Of a stretch of DNA of 10,122 nt, positions 5,897-10,122 are shown one piece after another. Position 1 is the first letter of the stretch. The number at the start of each line of letters is the position of its first letter. This stretch comes from an uncultured Clostridia bacterium (lineage in GTDB: Bacteria; Bacillota; Clostridia; Christensenellales; Borkfalkiaceae): assembly GCA_947629605.1 (NCBI GenBank), contig CANREK010000035.1:1-10122 (forward strand), in the 5' to 3' direction. The position numbers and the translations under genes are program-made. The notes under the pieces are model-generated. The model searched no databases, was not told the origin of the DNA, and was given only the letters and a program-made list of their open reading frames with translations.

Positions 5897-6765
5897 TGTT
5901 CGGCTACGTTCGTTACGATACGCCCTATCTCTACATCAAGGATCTCACGCTCTACCGCGCCGTCTACTGCGGTCTCTGCAAGGGCATCGGGGAGAGCTGC
6001 GGCCAGCGCGCTCGGCTCGGACTTACCTATGATGTGGCATTTCTCTCGGCGATCCTGCATAACATTGCGGGGATAGACTTTACAATAGAGAAAGAGGGCT
6101 GCTTCGAGCACCGCATCCGCAAGCGGCCCATTGCCAAGACGGACGAGATGACGCGGGCGCTCGGGGCCGTCAACACCGCCCTCGCCTACTACAAACTGAC
6201 CGACGACATCCGTGACGGCGGCGGGGGAAGGGCCAAGCGGCTGCTCTTCAAAAAGGGATTCAAGCGGGCGAAGAAGAGTTATCCCGCGCTCGTCGGTATT
6301 CTCGACGCCTATATGACGGAACAGGCGGCGGCGGAGAAAAAGGGCGCTTCCCCCGACAGCGCCGCGGAGCCCTCCGCGCAGATGATGAAAAAGCTCACCC
6401 ATGCGCTCTTAAAAGAGAAGGCGACGGATGCGACGGATATGCTCTTTTGGTATCTCGGGAAGTGGGTCTACCTCATCGACGCGCTCGACGATCACGACAA
6501 GGACCTCAAAAAGGGGCGCTTCAATCCCTTTGTCGAGAGCTATGGGGCATCGAGCCGTGAGGAACTCATGAAGTTGCACGGCGATGAGGTAACCTTTCTC
6601 TTCGATTCCCTCTTCTACGGCATGCGGGAACAACTTGCAAACATCGAATTTCCCTTCAACCGCGACCTCACGGACAACGTGCTCCTTCGGGGCATTCCCA
6701 ACGAGACCAAGCGGGTGCTCTGCGGGCAGAAAAAGGGAAAAGAAAAATTAAACGGAGTAAAATAA
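5896..6765 (+). CDS. DUF5685-like protein with isoprenoid-synthase-like Asp-rich motifs
   Basis: A 289-residue protein with no signal peptide or obvious membrane segment, probably all helical. The N-terminus MFGYVRYDTPYLYIKDLTLYR followed by YCGLCKGIG (Cys 25 and 28, with Cys 35) recalls DUF5685, identified from memory. Two Asp-rich motifs stand out: TDDIRDGG (102-109) and, about 95 residues later, LGKWVYLIDALDD (187-199) continuing HDKDLKKGRFNP (200-211). They resemble the DDxxDG motif and the LGxxxQLTNxLRDvxED-GR-YLP motif of squalene/phytoene synthases. The spacing is shorter than in those enzymes (about 140), and activity is unproven. ATG 5896 is preferred to ATG 5893 because AGGGGG (5886-5891) is then 4 nt upstream; it overlaps the trpS TGA (TGATG), indicating translational coupling. 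The region 144-165 is Ala/Glu/Lys/Ser rich and probably a flexible linker. Confidence 0.8.
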   Translation: MFGYVRYDTPYLYIKDLTLYRAVYCGLCKGIGESCGQRARLGLTYDVAFLSAILHNIAGIDFTIEKEGCFEHRIRKRPIAKTDEMTRALGAVNTALAYYKLTDDIRDGGGGRAKRLLFKKGFKRAKKSYPALVGILDAYMTEQAAAEKKGASPDSAAEPSAQMMKKLTHALLKEKATDATDMLFWYLGKWVYLIDALDDHDKDLKKGRFNPFVESYGASSREELMKLHGDEVTFLFDSLFYGMREQLANIEFPFNRDLTDNVLLRGIPNETKRVLCGQKKGKEKLNGVK

Positions 6766-6770
6766 GGAAC

Positions 6771-7361
6771 ATGGATCGCGAAAATTACGAACTTTTGGGT
6801 CTCAACGAGAACGCAACCGATGAGGAGATCAAGGAAGCGTACGAGAGATTAAAGGCCAAATACGACAAGGAGAAGTGGGAGGACGGCGAAGTCGGCACCA
6901 ACGCCGCGCGGATGCTCACCAAGATCGGCGCCGCCTACCGCGAGATCATGGAGGAGCGGCGGGAACAGCAGCGTGCGAGCCAAAATCCCTTTGAATCGGT
7001 GCGCGAGGCCATCCGCCGCGGGGATATCTCCAAGGCGCAGTCCCTGCTCGACGAATTCAACGAGAGGAGCGCCGAGTGGCACTATCTCCAATCGGTCGTG
7101 TACTATAAAAAGAATTGGATGAACGAGAGCAAGAAACAGCTCGAGATCGCCATGCAGATGGACCCCGCCAATCAAAAATATCGCGAGGACTATCAAAAAC
7201 TGTCCGCCCGTGCCGATTACAGGACGCAGACGGGCGGGGCGGCGAACGTCGATCCCGATCCCGCGGACGACAGGCAGATGGGGGGCAACGAGTGCATCAG
7301 CATGTGCAACGCATGTGCCTGCATGAGCTGTCTCTATAACTGCTGCTATTGTTGCAGATGA
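6771..7361 (+). CDS. J-domain-like protein lacking HPD, with Cys-rich C-terminal tail
   Basis: A 196-residue soluble protein. Residues 5-66 follow the J-domain pattern (NYELLGLNENATDEEIKEAY, then a second helix), but the HPD tripeptide that activates Hsp70 is replaced by Asp-Lys-Glu (32-34, in KYDKEK). Residues 74-146 are helical and TPR-like (AEWHYLQSVVYYKKNW, then IAMQMDPANQKYREDYQKL). A polar linker (147-173) leads to a tail with Cys at 175, 179, 182, 184, 187, 191, 192, 194 and 195. This could bind metal, be lipid-modified or form disulfides; the sequence cannot decide. It starts 5 nt after the DUF5685-like gene; AAGGA at 6764-6768 is close to the ATG, with GGAG at 6754-6757 as an alternative. 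The stop overlaps the next gene. Canonical Hsp40 activity is unlikely. Confidence 0.82.
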   Translation: MDRENYELLGLNENATDEEIKEAYERLKAKYDKEKWEDGEVGTNAARMLTKIGAAYREIMEERREQQRASQNPFESVREAIRRGDISKAQSLLDEFNERSAEWHYLQSVVYYKKNWMNESKKQLEIAMQMDPANQKYREDYQKLSARADYRTQTGGAANVDPDPADDRQMGGNECISMCNACACMSCLYNCCYCCR

Positions 7362-7906
7362 AAAGGTCCTCTCAAAGCTATCAGATCGCGCTCACGGCCA
7401 TCGCCGTCGCCTTTGCGGCGGGAGCGCTCACGCTCGGGACCTATGTGGATGTCTTGCTCGGCGCGGGGTACGTCATCGCCGTGTTTGCGCTCATGGCGCC
7501 CCTCGCCAAGGACTATCTCTGGGGCGCGTCTCTGGGATTTTTGGCGGTCTTGCTCCTCACATTTCTCTTTTGCGGATTCTCCTTTCTCACCCTCGTGCCG
7601 TATGCGGTCTTTTTCGGTCTGCATCCCATCGTCAACTATCTGCAAAGGAAATATGTGAAGAAGCGGCCGCTGTTTTTGTTGTGCGAAGGGGGGAAGGCCA
7701 TTTGGTTCGACCTTGCCATGTGGCTCAGCTTCCATCTCCTTGCGGGGGTGCTCGGCTTTACGGAGGCCTTTTGGTACGATACCGTCATACGATATTTCTT
7801 TTTGATACTCTTTGTCGGCGGAACGCTCATCTTTTTTGTGTACGACGCCGTCGTATTCTACGCCCAGCGGTGCGTGAACGCCGTCATGCGGCGGTTGAGG
7901 AAATAA
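7358..7906 (+). CDS. Six-helix integral membrane protein, function unknown
   Basis: A 182-residue, very hydrophobic protein with about six predicted membrane segments: roughly residues 9-29, 33-50, 54-74, 76-96, 114-134 and 145-168. A basic loop NYLQRKYVKKRP (93-104) separates segments 4 and 5, and a basic tail RRLRK ends the protein, suggesting a cytoplasmic C-terminus. The start is taken as ATG 7358, which overlaps the previous TGA (ATGA); there is no good Shine-Dalgarno, so translation is probably coupled. TTG codons at 7349 and 7352 would add only three residues. Size and layout recall ECF-transporter S-component or DUF2232/YybS-type proteins, but no diagnostic motif is seen. Its position suggests it works with the two preceding genes. 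Confidence 0.85.
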   Translation: MKRSSQSYQIALTAIAVAFAAGALTLGTYVDVLLGAGYVIAVFALMAPLAKDYLWGASLGFLAVLLLTFLFCGFSFLTLVPYAVFFGLHPIVNYLQRKYVKKRPLFLLCEGGKAIWFDLAMWLSFHLLAGVLGFTEAFWYDTVIRYFFLILFVGGTLIFFVYDAVVFYAQRCVNAVMRRLRK

Positions 7907-7907
7907 C

Positions 7908-9290
7908 ATGCAGAAAAACGATTTGATCGAAGTGCGGTGCGAGGGGCTCGGCTCCAACGGCGAGGGGATCGCAAGATGCGACGGGGTGACGGTGTTTGTG
8001 CCCTGTTTTCTCCCCGGGGAGAAGGCGAGCGTGCGCATTCTCAAAGTCAAGGACACCGTCGCCTACGGCAAGGTGGAGGAACTTCATGTCCCCGCCGAGG
8101 ACCGCGTGCGCCCCAAGTGCCCCGTCTTTGCCCGCTGCGGCGGCTGTCAGTTGCAGCACATGCGCTACCGCTCCCAGCTCAGATTCAAGACGGAGCTCGT
8201 CAAGACCGCCCTCAAAAAGATCGCCGGCATCGATGCGGATGTCTCGCCCTGCGAGCGCAGCGAAAAGGAGTATGGCTATCGCAACAAATTGCAGCTCCCC
8301 ATCGGCGTCGCGGGCGGTGAAAATGCCGTCGGCTTCTACGCCGAACGCACCCACCGCATCGTCAGGACGGAGGAATGTCCCATTCACCCCGCTTGGTCCA
8401 AGGACCTCATCGCCGCCGTCTATAAATTTATGGAGAAATGCGGGCTCGACGGCTACGACGAGGAGACGGGCAAGGGACAGATCCGCCATCTCATTGTCCG
8501 TGAGATCAAAAATAAATTCCTCGTCATCCTCGTGACGACGGAGGAGATCAAGGGCATCGACTACCTGTATTATCTGCTCGACGGGATCTTCCCCGAGTAT
8601 TCCTTCTTTTTGAGCATCCATACGGCAAGGGACAACGTCGTCTTAAAGGAGCCCCCGCGCCTCTTGCGGGGCAAACCCTTCTACGAGGGGACGGAGGGGG
8701 ACATCGTGTTCGAGGCGGGCGCTTCCACCTTTTTGCAGGTCAACGAGGGGGTGCGGGGCAAGCTGTACGAGAGGGTCGTGTCGCTCTTTTCGGAAGAGGA
8801 CACCGTCGTCGATTGCTACGCGGGCGGCGGACTTCTCACGGCCATGCTCGCGCGGAAGTGCAGGCGGGCGTACGGCATCGAAGTCGTGCCCGAGGCCAGC
8901 GCCTGTGCCGACAGCCTCAAAGTTAAAAATTGCCTCGATAATATGATCAATGTCTGCGGAAAGGTCGAGGAGAAACTTCCCGAGATTTTGGAGAAAGAGG
9001 GGGATGCCGCCCTGCTCTTTGATCCGCCGCGGGCGGGGGTGGATCGGAAGATCTTGAAGGGGGTCCTCGGACATGGTCCCCGCAAAATCGTTATGATCTC
9101 CTGCGATCCCTCCACTTTGGCCCGCGATTTGGGCATTTTGACGGGAAAACTCACCGAAAATGAGAACGGAGAGCTCGTCAAGACGGAAAATGGGGGCACC
9201 ATGTACGAGATCTCCCTCATACAGCCCTTTGATATGTTCCCCCAAACCCGCCATGTTGAGACGTTGGTGGAATTGGTCCGCGCGGAATGA
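7908..9290 (+). CDS. rlmD: 23S rRNA (uracil-5-)-methyltransferase, RlmD/RumA type
   Basis: Uses S-adenosylmethionine to form 5-methyluridine in 23S rRNA (U1939 in E. coli; some Gram-positive members also modify U747). Its 460 residues comprise three parts. A TRAM RNA-binding domain covers about 1-60. A 4Fe-4S site is formed by Cys 71, 77 and 80 (CPVFARCGGC) and Cys 157 (EECPIHP). A Rossmann methyltransferase domain follows, with SAM-binding FLQVN (275-279), DCYAGGGLL (302-310), Glu 325 and DPPRAG (372-377). The catalytic Cys 399 is in ISCDPSTLARDL, and FPQTRHVETL contains the general base Glu 451. The usual DLYCGVGT is here DCYAGGGL, a mild variation. GAGG at 7897-7900 lies 7 nt before the ATG, only one base after the previous stop. 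RlmD versus RlmCD specificity cannot be read from sequence. Confidence 0.93.
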   Translation: MQKNDLIEVRCEGLGSNGEGIARCDGVTVFVPCFLPGEKASVRILKVKDTVAYGKVEELHVPAEDRVRPKCPVFARCGGCQLQHMRYRSQLRFKTELVKTALKKIAGIDADVSPCERSEKEYGYRNKLQLPIGVAGGENAVGFYAERTHRIVRTEECPIHPAWSKDLIAAVYKFMEKCGLDGYDEETGKGQIRHLIVREIKNKFLVILVTTEEIKGIDYLYYLLDGIFPEYSFFLSIHTARDNVVLKEPPRLLRGKPFYEGTEGDIVFEAGASTFLQVNEGVRGKLYERVVSLFSEEDTVVDCYAGGGLLTAMLARKCRRAYGIEVVPEASACADSLKVKNCLDNMINVCGKVEEKLPEILEKEGDAALLFDPPRAGVDRKILKGVLGHGPRKIVMISCDPSTLARDLGILTGKLTENENGELVKTENGGTMYEISLIQPFDMFPQTRHVETLVELVRAE

Positions 9291-9305
9291 GGGGTATTGC
9301 TCTCG

Positions 9306-9403
9306 CCCCCTCCATGGGAGGGGGATGTCGCGCAAGCGACAGGGGGTGGGTCACTATTTGGAATACGTTGCCCACCCCCCTACCCCCCCTCCTCGGGAGG
9401 GGG
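9306..9403. repeat. Composite C/G-rich palindrome
   Basis: Two terminal hairpins, CCCCCTCC/GGAGGGGG, lie at 9306-9324 and 9385-9403 with 3-nt loops. Inside are TGTCGC/GCGACA (9326-9331 with 9336-9341) closing a GCAA tetraloop, and GGGGGTGGG (9342-9350) facing CCCACCCCC (9371-9379). The right half matches 1034-1067 in inverted orientation. It begins 15 nt after the rlmD stop and may end or protect that transcript, but no T-run follows. Confidence 0.8.
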
Positions 9404-9440
9404 CAGAATGACGCGGGGCGGAGTAGCATGAGCGCGGCGG
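9404..9440 (+). repeat. Remnant of palindromic repeat modules 2/3
   Basis: CAGAATGACGCGGGGCG (9404-9420) equals bases 951-967 of cluster A, and AGCATGAGCGC (9425-9435) equals 971-981. The rest of modules 1 and 2 is absent. The tail to the next promoter (9441-9499) shows nothing recognisable. Confidence 0.65.
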
Positions 9441-9499
9441 CGGGCGAATGTCGCTGCGGGGTTCTTGCAAGTCCTATTCCGCAATGTCCAAATAAATTG

Positions 9500-9528
9500 T
9501 TGCAAAATTGCGCAGACTGTGGTATAAT
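9500..9528 (+). promoter_or_regulatory. Sigma-A type promoter of the flavodiiron gene
   Basis: TTGCAA (9500-9505), a 17-nt spacer, TATAAT (9523-9528), with TGG directly before the -10 (extended -10). Expected start is near 9535, giving a leader of about 23 nt. Confidence 0.87.
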
Positions 9529-9557
9529 TCGGGAAAACTATTCAGGTGGAGAGAAGC

Positions 9558-10122
9558 ATGCAAAACGTCATTCAAGTCACAAAAGATCTCTACTATCTCG
9601 GCGGAAACGACAGACGTCTCGCCCTGTTCGAGAGCGCCTTTCCCATTCCCCGCGGGGTCAGCTATAATTCCTACCTCTTGACCGACGAAAAGACGGTTCT
9701 ATTTGACACCGTCGACAGCGCCGTGAGCGAGCTCTTCTTGGAGAATCTCGCATATGCTCTCGGCGGAAGAAAGCTCGATTATCTCATCGTTCATCACATG
9801 GAGCCCGACCATTCGGCGAGCTTTTTCAGGGTCATCGAGACCTATCCCGATGTCATGGTCATCACCAATCAAAAGGTCGCCATGATGCTCAAAAATTACT
9901 TTCCCTTCTCGGGCAAGAACGTCCGTCTCGTCAAGGAAGGGGACAGTCTGAATGTCGGAAAACGCAACATATGTTTCGTTTTTGCGCCCATGGTGCACTG
10001 GCCCGAGGTCATGATGAGCTATGTCGAGGGGGACGGGATCCTCTTCTCTGCCGATGCGTTCGGCACGTTCGGCGCGCTCGGCGGGAGCATCTTTGCCGAC
10101 GACCTTCCCTTTGAGCGGGACT
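9558..10122 (+). CDS. fprA: Flavodiiron protein, FprA type (5' part, 3' end outside window)
   Basis: Flavodiiron proteins reduce O2 to water and/or NO to N2O with electrons from rubredoxin or similar donors, protecting anaerobes. The first 188 residues are present, all in the metallo-beta-lactamase-like domain. Diiron ligands follow the family spacing: His 80, Glu 82, Asp 84 and His 85 (HHMEPDH), His 147 (MVHWPE) and Asp 166 (SADAFG). The last His ligand and the FMN flavodoxin domain lie beyond the window. Residues YNSYLLTDEKTVLFDTVD are typical of the N-terminal sheet. The ATG at 9558 is preceded by an AGGTGGAGAG ribosome site (9544-9553). It has its own promoter with no partner gene upstream. 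O2 versus NO preference cannot be predicted. Confidence 0.95.
   Translation, partial: MQNVIQVTKDLYYLGGNDRRLALFESAFPIPRGVSYNSYLLTDEKTVLFDTVDSAVSELFLENLAYALGGRKLDYLIVHHMEPDHSASFFRVIETYPDVMVITNQKVAMMLKNYFPFSGKNVRLVKEGDSLNVGKRNICFVFAPMVHWPEVMMSYVEGDGILFSADAFGTFGALGGSIFADDLPFERD
9964..9984 (-). repeat. 21-nt inverted match to 1086-1106, inside fprA
   Basis: Exact reverse complement of the segment over the aminotransferase start codon, lying in coding sequence for residues around 136-142 of the flavodiiron protein. The protein sequence there looks normal for the family. Confidence 0.5.

Noticed and set aside
9306..9324. Intrinsic terminator for the trpS-rlmD unit
   Set aside because: Strong hairpin but no downstream T-run, and the same hairpin recurs at 9385-9403 and 1035-1053 as part of a repeat.

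Overview
The window is ordinary-looking chromosomal DNA of a GC-rich member of the Bacillota, most likely an anaerobic gut-type Clostridia. This rests on the gene set (a Bacillus-type AspB-like aminotransferase, an RumA-type rRNA methyltransferase with an Fe-S centre, a flavodiiron protein, a DUF5685-like protein next to a J-domain-like protein), on consensus sigma-A promoters, and on intergenic palindromic repeats of a kind I associate with uncultured Clostridia. All genes are on the + strand. No phage, insertion sequence, CRISPR array, tRNA or rRNA is visible.

Layout. 3-707: 3' part of prfA (release factor 1). 708-1099: gene-free, a chain of palindromic repeats. 1100-2311: class I aspartate-type aminotransferase. 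2336-2364: promoter for a small P-loop protein (2405-2812). 2813-2920: short leader with a strong hairpin. 2921-4414: thrC (threonine synthase), ended by an intrinsic terminator at 4443-4466. 4467-4841: gene-free, a second inverted copy of the palindromic repeat cluster. 4842-4870: consensus promoter driving a tightly packed five-gene unit: trpS, a DUF5685-like protein, a J-domain-like protein with a Cys-rich tail, a six-helix membrane protein, and an RlmD/RumA-type 23S rRNA methyltransferase (4901-9290). The first four junctions overlap or are separated by at most 5 nt. 9291-9499: gene-free, a composite C/G-rich palindrome plus a repeat remnant. 9500-9528: consensus promoter. 9558-end: 5' two-fifths of a flavodiiron protein (FprA type), cut by the window edge.

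How the genes work together. Most are housekeeping: translation termination, tRNA charging, rRNA modification, amino-acid synthesis and O2/NO detoxification. The least explained part is the three-gene block between trpS and rlmD (5896-7906). The first protein carries two Asp-rich motifs spaced and worded like those of squalene/phytoene-type isoprenoid synthases. The second is a J-like domain lacking HPD, with a helical repeat and nine Cys in its last 22 residues. The third is a multi-pass membrane protein. This is the best candidate for an undescribed system here, but its function is unknown.

A second result concerns the intergenic repeats. They are built from hairpin modules whose inner 5-bp stem and outer stem change in a compensating way between modules, so base pairing appears to be maintained.
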